From NCBI GenBank assembly GCA_946223075.1, contig CAMILZ010000006.1:1-64000 (forward strand): DNA of 64,000 nt, in the 5' to 3' direction. This DNA comes from an uncultured Dermabacteraceae bacterium. GTDB taxonomy: Bacteria > Actinomycetota > Actinomycetes > Actinomycetales > Dermabacteraceae. How positions within the stretch are numbered: the first letter of the stretch is position 1; each line of letters begins with the position of its first letter. A program made the translations under genes and the position numbers. The notes under the pieces are model-generated. The model searched no databases. It worked only from the letters and a program-made list of their open reading frames with translations, and was not told the origin of the DNA. Positions 1 through 9,005 of this stretch are shown here, in pieces.

Positions 1-384
1 GCGCACGAGCGCGCCTTCATCGCCCGTGAATGTTACAGGCCGGCCCGAGAGAGCGGCAAGCGGCGGCACGAAACGCATGACCGTTCCCGCAAGGCCGCAG
101 TGAATCTCGAGCGGCGTCTCGTCATCGATGCTCGGCGCACCGGGCATGAGCGGCTCCACGACGAGTGTGTGATCGCTTTTGCGCACATTCCCGCCGAGCG
201 CCTCGAGCGCCTCGATCATGAGGTGTGAATCGCGAGACGCAAGTGCCCCCACGAGCGCGGTGGGTGTGCTCGCGAGAGAGGCGAGCACGAGCCACCGATT
301 CGTGAGGGACTTCGAGCCGGGGATGCTGACGTGCGCGTCAATGGGCCCGTGGGCAACGGGCGCCGTCCACTGAACGTCAGACAC
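1..384 (-). CDS. aroA: 3-phosphoshikimate 1-carboxyvinyltransferase (EPSP synthase), N-terminal part
   Basis: The enzyme transfers the enolpyruvyl group of PEP to shikimate-3-phosphate in the cytoplasmic pathway to aromatic amino acids. Only the first 128 codons are visible; the gene runs off the left edge. Translating the minus strand from a GTG at 384 gives the family N-terminus with the substrate-binding motif PGSKSLTNRWL (about residues 22-32) and the glycine-rich motif HCGLAGTVMRF near residue 100. Both are hallmark AroA segments. The gene lies directly downstream of the DoxX-like gene on the same strand and diverges from sigR. The GTG start is chosen because it gives the usual short N-terminus before PGSKS. 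Confidence 0.95.
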   Translation of the reverse strand, partial: MSDVQWTAPVAHGPIDAHVSIPGSKSLTNRWLVLASLASTPTALVGALASRDSHLMIEALEALGGNVRKSDHTLVVEPLMPGAPSIDDETPLEIHCGLAGTVMRFVPPLAALSGRPVTFTGDEGALVR

Positions 385-399
385 GGAATTCCTCGAAAC

Positions 400-969
400 T
401 CAGGCGGCCTTCTTGATCTTCTTCGCGAGGGTGCGATCGAGCTCGTCGAGGCCCTTGGAGGACTTCTTCTTGTTCTTCTTGGCGGCCTTCTCGAGCTCGC
501 GCTGCTTCTCTTCAGCGGCCTTCTGGGCGCGCGCGATGGCCTTATCAACACGGTAGGCGAGCGAGGGCTTGCCGTCGGTGTCAACAACGGCGAGGAGCAC
601 GCCGCCGAGGAGGCCGAGGTCGCCGGCGATGGCGCGCAGCTCTTCGGTGCGCTCGGTGCCCTTGAGCTCCCACACGCGCTTGCGGCCCGCGAGACCAACG
701 GTGGTCGTCAGCAGGAGGGTGGCCGAGGCGAAGCGAGGTGCCTTATTGAGCGCGAACGCGGCGCCTGCAACGGCGGCGAGGCCACCGGCGGCGCGGAGGA
801 TCGTTTCAGCGTCGGTCGGGAGCGAGGTCTTCGAGACCTGCTCGTCGATGTCGGAGATCGTCACGGGAAGAGCATCGAGAACGCGATCCGGGCGGATTGC
901 GGTTTGCACACCCTCGAAGATGAAGGGGGCGGCGAGAAGGGGACGTGCGATGCGGCGAACGAGGGACAT
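400..969 (-). CDS. DoxX-family membrane protein
   Basis: A 189-residue protein with a DoxX-like N-terminus (RRIARPLLAAPFIFEGVQ) and about three further hydrophobic segments: residues 55-90, which form one or two spans, and a segment near 120-135. It ends in a highly charged Lys/Glu-rich tail that is probably cytoplasmic. DoxX proteins are small integral membrane proteins with poorly defined roles, and some actinobacterial members are linked to oxidative stress. The start is the ATG at 969, preceded by GAGGAAAG at good spacing; an open frame continues far upstream but overlaps sigR antisense and has no coding character. It is divergent from sigR, a thiol-stress sigma factor, so shared regulation is plausible but not shown. 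Confidence 0.8.
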   Translation of the reverse strand: MSLVRRIARPLLAAPFIFEGVQTAIRPDRVLDALPVTISDIDEQVSKTSLPTDAETILRAAGGLAAVAGAAFALNKAPRFASATLLLTTTVGLAGRKRVWELKGTERTEELRAIAGDLGLLGGVLLAVVDTDGKPSLAYRVDKAIARAQKAAEEKQRELEKAAKKNKKKSSKGLDELDRTLAKKIKKAA

Positions 970-1068
970 GCTTTCCTCAGCTTCCTTTTTGAGGCCATGC
1001 GAATCGGAACACGGAAAGACTATCGCACCGCATGAAACTCCCACCTGAACAGCGTAGAGTCGAAAGCG

Positions 1069-1764
1069 ATGAGCGAAAAAGACCCGTTCCCCACGCAAGG
1101 GGACACCGTGGAGGATGCTGTGGAACAAGCGGAGGCAGGTGCCGCAGCGAGCGCAACGAACGCGCCGGCCACGGCGCTCAGCCCCGAAGAGTTCGAACGC
1201 GAGGCTTTGAGCCACATCGACGCGCTCTACTCGGGCGCCCTTCGCCTCACGCGCCACCAGCACGACGCTGAGGACTTGGTGCAAGACACCTACGTGCGTG
1301 CATTCCGCGCGTCCACCAGCTTCAAAGCGGGCACAAACATGCGCGCCTGGCTCTTTCGCATCATGCACAACGCCTTCATCTCGTCGTACCGCAAGGCGCA
1401 GCGCCGCCCGAAGGAATCCGGAGGCGAGCAGGTCGAGGATTGGCAGCTCGCACGCGCGGCCTCCCACGAAAGCACGGGGCTTCGCAGTGCCGAAACCGAG
1501 GCCCTCGCACTCTTGCCCGAGGGCGATATTCAAGACGCCCTGAACGACCTTCGCGACGACTACCGCGAGGCGGTGTACCTCGCGGACGTCGAAGGCTTCT
1601 CCTACAAGGAGATCGCCGAAATCATGGGCACCCCGATCGGCACCGTGATGTCGCGCATTCACCGCGGCCGCGGGCTCCTGCGGGCTTCGCTCGAGCAGTA
1701 TGCGCGCGAGCGCGGGTACCTTCGCGAAGAGCCCGAGGCCGAGGCCAAGGATCCGAAAGCATGA
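1069..1764 (+). CDS. sigR: RNA polymerase sigma factor, SigR/SigH type (ECF)
   Basis: A 231-residue group IV sigma factor. Region 2 spans roughly residues 45-115 ([16 protein letters not shown], then the tryptophan-containing [12 protein letters not shown]), and region 4 spans about 165-215 with the helix-turn-helix [25 protein letters not shown]. The N-terminus is extended by about 40 low-complexity residues. In actinobacteria this family (SigR of Streptomyces, SigH of Mycobacterium) drives the thiol-oxidative and heat stress response. The assignment is supported by the RsrA-type zinc anti-sigma factor 100 bp downstream on the same strand. The ATG at 1069 has only a weak ribosome binding site, so an internal start would not be surprising. 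Confidence 0.9.
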   Translation: MSEKDPFPTQGDTVEDAVEQAEAGAAASATNAPATALSPEEFEREALSHIDALYSGALRLTRHQHDAEDLVQDTYVRAFRASTSFKAGTNMRAWLFRIMHNAFISSYRKAQRRPKESGGEQVEDWQLARAASHESTGLRSAETEALALLPEGDIQDALNDLRDDYREAVYLADVEGFSYKEIAEIMGTPIGTVMSRIHRGRGLLRASLEQYARERGYLREEPEAEAKDPKA

Positions 1765-1863
1765 GGGGAATAAACGGCGAATCGCGCGCGTTCTTCCTCA
1801 TTGTGAGCGCCGCTCATGCCGGCGCCGCGCCAGCCGATCCGCGACCACAGAAAGGGGCCACTC

Positions 1864-2190
1864 GTGTGTGATCCAGCGCTTGAGCGCCTCATGGCTCGAG
1901 TTGATCGCGCCCTCACGGGGCGGCTGAGCGATGCCGAAACGGTTGAACTCGAAAGCCACCTCGGCGAGTGCACCGCGTGTGCGCGCGAGATCGAACAGGC
2001 TCGCCTCGTGCGTCAGCTTTTGCGTTCGTCGTGCGCGGGCCGCGCTTCCGAAGAGCTGCGCGAGCGCGTGCGAGGATCGGCGAGAACTCTCACCTACCGC
2101 GAGGTGCGTGTGAGCTACGGTGCCGACGGCAGCGTGCGCAGCGAATCGATTGCCGTGACCCGCACGAGCGAAGGGCCCGCACGCGACTAG
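1864..2190 (+). CDS. rsrA: RsrA-type zinc-binding anti-sigma factor
   Basis: A 108-residue cytoplasmic anti-sigma factor. It has the ZAS pattern of redox-sensing anti-sigma factors: an N-terminal Cys at residue 2, then HLGECTAC giving His-x3-Cys-x2-Cys. These positions match the zinc and redox residues Cys11, His37, Cys41 and Cys44 of Streptomyces RsrA. Oxidation to a disulfide is known to release the sigma factor. The GTG at 1864 is chosen because AAAGGGG lies six bases upstream and because it keeps the essential first Cys; the next ATG at 1891 would lose it. The gene follows sigR on the same strand. Confidence 0.9.
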   Translation: MCDPALERLMARVDRALTGRLSDAETVELESHLGECTACAREIEQARLVRQLLRSSCAGRASEELRERVRGSARTLTYREVRVSYGADGSVRSESIAVTRTSEGPARD

Positions 2191-2227
2191 CGCCCTCATA
2201 AACTCCATCGACTCCATCGATAGCGAA

Positions 2228-2255
2228 ACGCCCGGCTGAGTTTTCAGCCGGGCGT
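2228..2255. terminator. Hairpin terminator between convergent rsrA and bL37 genes
   Basis: A perfect 12-bp inverted repeat (ACGCCCGGCTGA and its complement) with a 4-base loop lies between the end of rsrA (+) and the end of the bL37 gene (-). There is no long T run, but the stem is strong and could serve both strands. Confidence 0.75.
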
Positions 2256-2287
2256 TGTCGTACGGATTCGCGTGCCGAGCGCGTTGC

Positions 2288-2362
2288 TCAGGCGCTGGGG
2301 CGCTTACCGTGGTTCGCGCTGTTCTTCCTACGCGACTTGCGCTTGCGTCCGCGCTTGCTCAT
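2288..2362 (-). CDS. 50S ribosomal protein bL37
   Basis: A 24-codon gene too short for usual ORF callers. The minus strand from ATG 2362 gives an Arg/Lys-rich peptide beginning MSKRGRKRKSRRK and ending ANHGKRPSA. This matches the small actinobacterial large-subunit protein bL37 seen in mycobacterial ribosome structures, recalled as starting MAKRGRKKRDRK and ending ANHGKRPNA. A strong AAGGAG site precedes the ATG by six bases. It stands alone, faces rsrA across a hairpin terminator, and is downstream of the SGNH-like gene on the same strand. Confidence 0.9.
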   Translation of the reverse strand: MSKRGRKRKSRRKNSANHGKRPSA

Positions 2363-2503
2363 GGCACTCTCCTTTTCGTTCGGTTCGCGTTTCACTACCT
2401 GCTGCACCGGGGTGCGAAGGCAACCCCGGTATTGTCTCACATTCCGCTCGTGCTGCCCCGGGGGCGCGTGCGCGAGGGGACCAACATCACGCGCGAGGCG
2501 CTT

Positions 2504-3136
2504 CTACTGCGCGGCGAGGAACTGCGAGAACTCGCCGTGGAGCACGAGCCACGCAATGAGACCGTATCCGGTTTGCGAGGGAAGGTCGCGATCGGAGCGC
2601 GCGACATCGGCGAGGTACTGGTCGTGGTGGGCGAGTGCCGCGGCGGGGTCCACGTAGGGCACTCGACGGCGTGCGCACACATCGTGGAAGGCATGCGAGA
2701 GGTCGAGAAGTGCATCGGTGCGGGCACGATCCTTCGACGGCGCGGGGCCCACGACGAACGCGGGGATCCTGAGGTGACCGAGGCCGTCGAGCACGGTCGC
2801 GAGGTTGAGGCGCGAGCGCGCGAGGCTGATTCCTGCCTCGAGATCGGCGCGGCCGAGGGCGAGCACAACGCGGTGCTGCGTATCGTCGCTCTCGCCAGAA
2901 TTGTGCGTATCGAGCAGGCGCGTGACGTCACCTTCCCACCGCTGCGCAAGTGCCGCGGTGGTTTCACCCGGGATCGCGGCGGTGTAGGCGTCCACGAGGT
3001 TGCCCCCGCCGTTGTGCTGGGCGAGTGCGCGCGAGAACCATCCCATCGCGCGCTGGTCGCCTGCGCCGGCGAGCATTTCGTCGCCGAGGGCGATGACGCG
3101 TACGCGCGGCTGTGCGGGGGCGGGGGAGGAAGTCAC
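2504..3136 (-). CDS. SGNH/GDSL-fold protein lacking canonical catalytic residues
   Basis: A 210-residue cytoplasmic protein (no signal peptide) with the SGNH hydrolase layout. Block I is VIALGDEMLAGAG near residues 14-26 where active enzymes have GDS, so the nucleophile Ser is Glu. Block III is ALGRAD where the family has G-x-N-D. The C-terminal Asp-x-x-His block is not visible (SDRDLPSQTGYG). The fold is therefore recognisable but ester hydrolysis is unlikely by the usual mechanism. The start is the GTG at 3136 with an AAGGGA site upstream. It follows kgd on the same strand. Function unknown. Confidence 0.7.
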   Translation of the reverse strand: MTSSPAPAQPRVRVIALGDEMLAGAGDQRAMGWFSRALAQHNGGGNLVDAYTAAIPGETTAALAQRWEGDVTRLLDTHNSGESDDTQHRVVLALGRADLEAGISLARSRLNLATVLDGLGHLRIPAFVVGPAPSKDRARTDALLDLSHAFHDVCARRRVPYVDPAAALAHHDQYLADVARSDRDLPSQTGYGLIAWLVLHGEFSQFLAAQ

Positions 3137-3193
3137 GTGCGGTCCCTTCGGTTGGCTTCAGTGGCGGTGTAGGTGGCGTGGGCGGGAGCGGTT

Positions 3194-3206
3194 TCCGACG
3201 CTTGCC
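3194..3206 (+). repeat. Exact copy of the 13-mer TCCGACGCTTGCC
   Basis: One of four exact copies of this 13-mer in the window. This copy is intergenic, between kgd and the SGNH-like gene. Confidence 0.8.
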
Positions 3207-3244
3207 CGCACGTCATTGGTGCTTCGGGGCGAGCGGCGTTCGCG

Positions 3245-6200
3245 CTACCTTTCGAGTGTCTCCTTGGAGAAGGCGCGCTCGAGAAGTTCGCGTTGCTCAA
3301 CGATGTGCCTCTTCATGGTACCCGCTGCCGGGCTTGCCGAGGCGGGGCGCGCGAGCACGTGGAGGCGGCTTGAGATGTCGCGCGGGAGGTTCATCGCGAG
3401 GTGCCCCCAGGCGCCTTGGTTGAGGGGCTCTTCCTGGATCCACGTGAGCGGCACGTCGCCGTAGGGCGCGAGCGCGGTGCGCAGGGCATCGTTGGGAAGG
3501 GGAGCGAGCTGCTCGAGGCGCACGATCGCGGTCGCCTCGTCGCCCCTGCTCTGGCGTTCTTTTTCGAGCTCCCAGTAAATTTTCCCGGAGCAGAGAAGAA
3601 CGCGCTTCACGCGCGAGCTGTCGCGGCCGTGGTCGGGGATGACCGGCATGAAGGTGCCGGAGAGGAACTCCTCGACGGGGCTTGCGGCCGCTTTATTGCG
3701 CAGCATCGATTTTGGCGTGAGCACGATGAGGGGGCGCTTGCGCGGACGCATGGCCTGGCGACGCAACAGGTGGAAGTAGTTCGCGGGGGTCGAGGGTGCG
3801 GCGACGCGCATGTTGCTCTCCGCGCACAGCTGCAGGAGCCGCTCGGGGCGCGCCGAGCTGTGGTCGGGCCCTTGACCTTCGTAACCGTGGGGGAGGAGGA
3901 GGGTCACGCCGGAGCGCTGGCCCCATTTTTGCTCGCTGCTCGCGATGAATTCGTCGATGATCGTTTGCGCACCGTTCGCGAAGTCGCCGAACTGCGCTTC
4001 CCACAGCACGAGTGAGTCGAGCGCTTCGACCGAGTAGCCGTATTCGAAGCCGAGGGCCGCGAATTCGCTCAGCGAGGAGTCGAACACGCTGAAGGTCGCC
4101 TGGTGGCGGTCGACATGCTGGAGCGGGGTCCAGGTGTCTTGGGTTTTGCTGTCGATGAACACGGCGTGGCGCTGCGTGAAGGTGCCGCGCCTGGAGTCCT
4201 GGCCCGAGAGGCGCACAGGGCAGCCTTCCATGAGAAGCGAGCCGAACGCGAGGATCTCGCCGAAGCCCCAGTCGATTCCGCCCTGGCGGCTCATCGCCAC
4301 GCGCCTCGTCGCGAGCTGCGCGATCTTCGGGTGCGGCGTGAAGTCATCCGGGTAGGCGGCGTGCGCATCGGCGATCTTTTCCAGGATTTCGCGCTCTACG
4401 CCCGTGTCGAACGCGGCTGCTTCGTGAGGCGGCTCGGTCGCTTGCTGCGAGTCGGGAAGCTCGAGGCCACGCACGCTCGCGCCGTGCACGTCGGCACCCG
4501 CGCGCGAGCCGGCAAACGCATTCTCGAGGTGGGAGTGGAAGTTTTCGACGACCCCTTGGAGTTCGTCGTCGGAGAGGTCGCCCCGCTCGAGGAGAGTCTG
4601 CGTGAACAGATTGCGCACGCTCGGTTTGTTCTCGATGATCTTGTACATGAGCGGCTGCGTCATCGAGGGGTCATCGCCCTCGTTGTGCCCGCGGCGGCGG
4701 TAGCACACCATGTCGATCACGATGTCTCGGTGGAATCGCTGGCGATACGCAAAAGCGATTTCGGCGGCGCGCACGACAGCCTCGGGATCATCGCCGTTCA
4801 CGTGGAAGATCGGCAGCTGCGTGCCCTTCGCGATATCAGTTGAATAGAACGAGCTGCGTGAGGAATCCGGCGAGGTGGTGAATCCGATTTGGTTGTTGAC
4901 CACCACGTGAATCGTGCCGCCCGTGCGGTACCCGCGAAGCTCGGAAAGGTTGAGAGTTTCGGTCACGACCCCCTGGCCGGCAAACGCCGCGTCGCCGTGC
5001 ACGAGGATCGGAAGGATGGGGAAGTCGAGCGTGCGGTTCGTGGAGCGGTCTTGCTTCGCACGCACGATGCCTTCGAGCACGGGGTTGACGGCCTCGAGGT
5101 GGCTCGGGTTCGCCGCGAGGTACACCTTCGTGCTGTGGCCGTCCCACGACGTGAACGTGCCCTCGGTGCCGAGGTGGTACTTGACGTCGCCAGAGCCGAG
5201 CTCGTCGACGTCTTCGGTGCCCTCGAACTCCTGGAAGATTTGGGCGTGGCTTTTGCCGGCGAGGTTTGCGAGCACGTTGAGCCTGCCTCGGTGGGACATG
5301 CCGATGCACACTTCGTTCATGCCCGAGCGCGCGGCGGCTGACATAACCGCGTCGAGCAGGGGAATCATGGCTTCGCCGCCCTCGAGGGAGAAGCGGCGCT
5401 GGCCCACGTATTTCGTTTGGAGGAACTGCTCGAACGCCTCGGCGGCGTTCAGGCGGTCCATGATGTGGGTGAGTTCTTGCTTTGTGAACGGCTCGCGCGG
5501 GCGCTCGATCTGCGCCTGGAACCAGAGGCGCTCTTCGGGGTCGGTGAGGTGCATGTACTCGACACCCGTCGTGCGCGAGTATGCGTCGCGCAGCTTTTCG
5601 ATGATGTCGCGCAGGGTCGCGCGCTCGGTCCCACCGAAGCCGCGCGTGGGGAAAGTGCGATCGAGGTCCCACAGCGTGAGTCCGTAGGTCGACACATCAA
5701 GATCGGGGTGCTTGCGCTGGCGGTACTGGAGGGGGTCGATATCGGCGACGAGGTGCCCGCGCGTGCGATACGCGTGGATGAGGTCCATGACGTGCGCGAA
5801 CTTTTCCTGCTCGGAATCCTTGAGCGGATTGTCGGGCACCCATTGGATCGGCTCGTATGGCACGCGCATCGAGGTGAAGATTCGCTCGTAGAAGCCATCG
5901 AGGCCCATGAGCTTGTTCGCCATGACGCGCAGGAACTCGCCCGAGGTGGCCCCCTGGATCACGCGGTGGTCGTACGTCGAGGTGAGCGTCATGACCTTGG
6001 AGACGGCGAGTTGGGCGAGGGTTTCGGGGCTCGCGCCCTGGAAGGCGGCGGGGTAGTTCATGGCACCCACGCCCACGATCACGCCCTGGCCCTTCATGAG
6101 GCGTGGAACCGAGTGCACGGTGCCGATTCCGCCGGGGTTCGTGAGCGACACGGTCGTGTCCTCGAAGTCGGCGATCGTGAGTTTCCCGTTGCGGGCTCGC

Positions 6201-6982
6201 TTCACAATCTTGTCGTATTCGCGGCGGAATTGCCGAAACGAAAGGCGCTGAGCACCCTTAATATTGGGCACCACGAGGCCGCGGCGACCGTCGGCCCTTC
6301 GAATATCGATCGCGAGGCCGAAGTTGATGTCCTCGCGCGTGAGCAGCGTGGGTTTGCCGTCGCGCATGTCGAAGCCGTTGTTCATGTCGGTGACTTCGCT
6401 GATCGCTTCGACCATGGCGTAGCCGATGAGGTGGGTGAAGCTCACTTTGCCATCGCGCATGCGGCGAAGGTGCCCGTTGATGACCTCGCGATTGTCGAAC
6501 ATGAGCTTGACGGGAATGTCGCGCACGCTCGTGGCGGTGGGGATCGTGAGCGATTCGTCCATGTTTTTGACGATGGCGGCGGCGGGGCCGCGCATGCGGC
6601 TCGGCTCGGGTTCGGTGGGCTTAAACGGGGCAAGCGCCGGGAGCTCGGTGGTCGGGGTGCGGGGGCGGTCCGACGCTGACGAGATTCCGCTGTGGCTGTG
6701 GGTGACCATCGTGTCTTTCTCGCGCGAGCATCGCTCGGCGGGCTCGGCGGGCTCGATGACGGGGCCGGGACTTTCGAGTTCCGCCTGAGCCTCCACCGGA
6801 TTGTTCTTGGGTGCGCCTTCACGCTCAGGCTCGTGCACTGGCCGGGGGTGGGAAGTGAAGTAGGCAGCCCACGACGGGTCGACGCTGCGGGGATCCTTCT
6901 CAAACTGCGCGCGCAGCTCGTCCACAAGCCACTGATTTGGCCCGAAGGATTCGCCCGATGCTTGTTCGTGGGCCTCGTGCAC
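3245..6982 (-). CDS. kgd: Multifunctional 2-oxoglutarate decarboxylase/dehydrogenase E1-E2 (Kgd)
   Basis: A 1245-residue fused enzyme of the TCA cycle, close in length to mycobacterial Kgd. Residues 1-45 resemble the usual short N-terminal segment (FGPNQWLVDELRAQF). After a Pro/Glu-rich linker comes a catalytic acyltransferase domain like SucB (about 145-370), with the active-site His at 339 in STYDHRVIQG. The rest is the thiamine-diphosphate E1 part (SucA-like), with GGEAMIPLLD and GMSHRGRLNVLANL. The lipoyl domain is absent, as is normal for Kgd; lipoate comes from separate E2 proteins. The start is the GTG at 6982 preceded by GAGG. It lies downstream of the two-component genes on the same strand. 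Confidence 0.97.
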   Translation of the reverse strand: MHEAHEQASGESFGPNQWLVDELRAQFEKDPRSVDPSWAAYFTSHPRPVHEPEREGAPKNNPVEAQAELESPGPVIEPAEPAERCSREKDTMVTHSHSGISSASDRPRTPTTELPALAPFKPTEPEPSRMRGPAAAIVKNMDESLTIPTATSVRDIPVKLMFDNREVINGHLRRMRDGKVSFTHLIGYAMVEAISEVTDMNNGFDMRDGKPTLLTREDINFGLAIDIRRADGRRGLVVPNIKGAQRLSFRQFRREYDKIVKRARNGKLTIADFEDTTVSLTNPGGIGTVHSVPRLMKGQGVIVGVGAMNYPAAFQGASPETLAQLAVSKVMTLTSTYDHRVIQGATSGEFLRVMANKLMGLDGFYERIFTSMRVPYEPIQWVPDNPLKDSEQEKFAHVMDLIHAYRTRGHLVADIDPLQYRQRKHPDLDVSTYGLTLWDLDRTFPTRGFGGTERATLRDIIEKLRDAYSRTTGVEYMHLTDPEERLWFQAQIERPREPFTKQELTHIMDRLNAAEAFEQFLQTKYVGQRRFSLEGGEAMIPLLDAVMSAAARSGMNEVCIGMSHRGRLNVLANLAGKSHAQIFQEFEGTEDVDELGSGDVKYHLGTEGTFTSWDGHSTKVYLAANPSHLEAVNPVLEGIVRAKQDRSTNRTLDFPILPILVHGDAAFAGQGVVTETLNLSELRGYRTGGTIHVVVNNQIGFTTSPDSSRSSFYSTDIAKGTQLPIFHVNGDDPEAVVRAAEIAFAYRQRFHRDIVIDMVCYRRRGHNEGDDPSMTQPLMYKIIENKPSVRNLFTQTLLERGDLSDDELQGVVENFHSHLENAFAGSRAGADVHGASVRGLELPDSQQATEPPHEAAAFDTGVEREILEKIADAHAAYPDDFTPHPKIAQLATRRVAMSRQGGIDWGFGEILAFGSLLMEGCPVRLSGQDSRRGTFTQRHAVFIDSKTQDTWTPLQHVDRHQATFSVFDSSLSEFAALGFEYGYSVEALDSLVLWEAQFGDFANGAQTIIDEFIASSEQKWGQRSGVTLLLPHGYEGQGPDHSSARPERLLQLCAESNMRVAAPSTPANYFHLLRRQAMRPRKRPLIVLTPKSMLRNKAAASPVEEFLSGTFMPVIPDHGRDSSRVKRVLLCSGKIYWELEKERQSRGDEATAIVRLEQLAPLPNDALRTALAPYGDVPLTWIQEEPLNQGAWGHLAMNLPRDISSRLHVLARPASASPAAGTMKRHIVEQRELLERAFSKETLER

Positions 6983-7043
6983 AGACCTCGCCTCTTTCGA
7001 CTCGAGAAAACTTCTAGTTCGTAAGACTAACGGAGCGCCGTAC

Positions 7044-8102
7044 TTAAACCGTGGGTGTGTTCGGCAGCACGACCCTGATGGTCGAGCTAGGATCCGCGGA
7101 GCCGCGACCGGGGTGGTCGATCACCTCGATTGTGCCGCCGTGAAGTTCCACGGCCCAGCGTGCGATCGCGAGACCGAGGCCCGTGCCGCCGCTCTGATCG
7201 GGGCTTCCGCCGCGCTCGAAGCGTTCGAACACGGCTTCGCGGTCGGCTTCGGCGATGCCGGGGCCCTGGTCGCGCACCTCGATCGCGACCGATTCTGCGG
7301 CCTTGAGTGCCCACGCGCGCACGTAGATCGTGCCGCCACTCGGCGAGTGGCGCGAGGCGTTGTCGAGCAGGTTGGCGATGACCTGGTGGATGCGCGCCGG
7401 ATCGGCCGTCACGCTCAGCTCCTGGGGCTGGACGTCGATCACAAAGCGCACGTCGCGCTCTTGCGTGCGCGCGGCGAGCTGCGCCGTGTCCACGGCCTCG
7501 TGGAGGAACGGGGTGAGGGCGATGCGCTCGCGCTCAATATCCACGACTCCCGCCTCGAGCCTCGAGAGGTCGAGCAGATGAGTGACGAGCCGCGTGAGAC
7601 GCTCGGTCTCACCGAGGGCGATCTCGAGGCTCTCGGTCGTGGCGGGGGTGACGCCATCGACCATGTTCTCGAGTTGGCCGCGCAGCGCCGCGACAGGCGT
7701 GCGCAGCTCGTGGGACACGTTCGCCACGAGATCGCGGCGAAGCTGGTCCGTGCGGGCAAGTTCGGCGGACATCGTATTAAAGGCCGACGCCAGCTGGCCC
7801 ACCTCGTCGCGGGATTTCGTGGTGACGCGCCTGCCGTAATCACCGAGCGCCATGGCCTTCGCCGCGACGGTCATTTCGCGCAAGGGGCGCGTCATGCCGC
7901 GTGCGAGGATTTGCGTGACCACGAGGGCCGCGAGAACCGTGAGCGGAATGAACAGAAGTGGGCTCAAACCCGCGGCCGAACCGGCCCATCCGAGCAGAGC
8001 GGCAACGAGCACGGACACGGCGACGATGACGCCGAGTTTGACCTTGAACGAGCCAAACCGCTGAAGGGGCGAGAGGTCGAGGGCCTGCGTCGGAACCCTC
8101 AC
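7044..8102 (-). CDS. Two-component sensor histidine kinase
   Basis: A 352-residue membrane kinase. Two transmembrane helices (about 21-41 and 47-67) are separated by only a few residues, so there is almost no extracytoplasmic sensor; an intramembrane or envelope signal is likely. A HAMP domain follows (68-120), then HisKA with phosphoacceptor His131 in NVSHELRTP, and an HATPase_c domain with N box NLLDNASRH, G1 DQGPGI and G2 GGTGLGLAI. The start is a GTG at 8102 overlapping the response regulator stop by four bases (GTGA); the longer open frame upstream is antisense noise. The partner is the preceding OmpR-type regulator. Confidence 0.93.
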   Translation of the reverse strand: MRVPTQALDLSPLQRFGSFKVKLGVIVAVSVLVAALLGWAGSAAGLSPLLFIPLTVLAALVVTQILARGMTRPLREMTVAAKAMALGDYGRRVTTKSRDEVGQLASAFNTMSAELARTDQLRRDLVANVSHELRTPVAALRGQLENMVDGVTPATTESLEIALGETERLTRLVTHLLDLSRLEAGVVDIERERIALTPFLHEAVDTAQLAARTQERDVRFVIDVQPQELSVTADPARIHQVIANLLDNASRHSPSGGTIYVRAWALKAAESVAIEVRDQGPGIAEADREAVFERFERGGSPDQSGGTGLGLAIARWAVELHGGTIEVIDHPGRGSADPSSTIRVVLPNTPTV

Positions 8103-8839
8103 GCGAGCCCTCCCGCCGGAACCTCGAGGGCGTACCCCACCCCGTGGACGGTCCGCACGAGGTCGCTTCCGAGCTTGCGGCGAAGCGCCTTGACGTGGGA
8201 ATCCACCGTGCGCGTGCCGGTCGCATCGACCCAGTCCCACACGTCCTCGAGGAGCTGTTCGCGCGTGAGGACCGTTCCCGGTGCGAGCGCGAGGCACACG
8301 AGCAGGTCGTATTCGGTGGGGGTGAGGTGCGCTTCGGTTCCGCCGCGCGTCACGCGCCTCGAGTCGCGGTCGATCACGAGGTCCCCGAGCTCGATTCTCG
8401 CGGGAGCGTCGGCTGCCTCGGCTGTGGTAATACTCCGCCGCACGCGCCGCACGAGGGCCTTGAGGCGCGCGACGAGTTCGCGCATCGAGAAGGGTTTGGT
8501 CATGTAGTCATCGGCCCCGACGCCGAGGCCCACGAGCATGTCGGATTCTTCATCGCGGGCCGTCAGCATGAGCACCCCGAACTCACCGAGCCCCCTCACG
8601 CGACGGCATACTTCGAGCCCGTCGAAGCCGGGGAGCATGACGTCGAGCACCACCGCATCGGGCTTGAAGTTCTCAATGGTCGCGACACCCGAGGGGCCAT
8701 CGTGGGCGATCGCGACGGCCCATCCTTCCGCGCTGAGGCGGTCGCTGATCGTGCGCGCAATCGTGCGTTCATCCTCCACGACGACGATTCTGGCGTGTGG
8801 TTCCGCGGGCCTCGCGGGTGCGTTTGAGGTACTCATCAT
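8099..8839 (-). CDS. OmpR/PhoB-family response regulator
   Basis: A 246-residue DNA-binding regulator. The receiver domain (about 17-130) has the acidic pair near residues 22-23, phosphoacceptor Asp66 in AVVLDVMLPG, and Lys in MTKPFS. A winged-helix Trans_Reg_C domain occupies about 150-242 and ends RTVHGVGYALE. The ATG pair at 8839/8836 is preferred to a further upstream TTG because GGGTTGAG lies just before it; either ATG is possible. The gene overlaps the kinase by four bases and so forms a coupled two-gene operon. The target genes cannot be read from this window. Confidence 0.92.
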   Translation of the reverse strand: MMSTSNAPARPAEPHARIVVVEDERTIARTISDRLSAEGWAVAIAHDGPSGVATIENFKPDAVVLDVMLPGFDGLEVCRRVRGLGEFGVLMLTARDEESDMLVGLGVGADDYMTKPFSMRELVARLKALVRRVRRSITTAEAADAPARIELGDLVIDRDSRRVTRGGTEAHLTPTEYDLLVCLALAPGTVLTREQLLEDVWDWVDATGTRTVDSHVKALRRKLGSDLVRTVHGVGYALEVPAGGLA

Positions 8840-8889
8840 GATCTCAACCCTATTGCGCAAACCACCATGTCGCTGTGAAGGTTTCGTGC

Positions 8890-8918
8890 ACTATAGTGGC
8901 GCGTACGATGAACGAAAA
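8890..8918 (-). promoter_or_regulatory. Candidate promoter of the two-component operon
   Basis: On the minus strand TTTTCG and TATAGT are 17 bases apart, about 50 bases upstream of the regulator start. The -10 element lies inside a 10-bp palindrome CACTATAGTG (8889-8898), which could be an operator for autoregulation. This rests on sequence likeness only. Confidence 0.35.
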
Positions 8919-9005
8919 CGATTCACCACCTCGAAGTTCCGTGCCCCCTCACCTTTGTCGTTCGTGCGGCACCCTAGCTTTCATGTATGCGGGCGGTGAG
9001 CGGGC

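Noticed and set aside
985..1068. SigR-type autoregulatory promoter (GGAAT, 18 bases, GTT) before sigR
   Set aside because: GGAA sequences are present, but none has GTT at the required distance.
970..1662. Long minus-strand extension of the DoxX-like frame
   Set aside because: It is antisense to sigR, has no ribosome site at its start and no family resemblance; ATG 969 has a good site.
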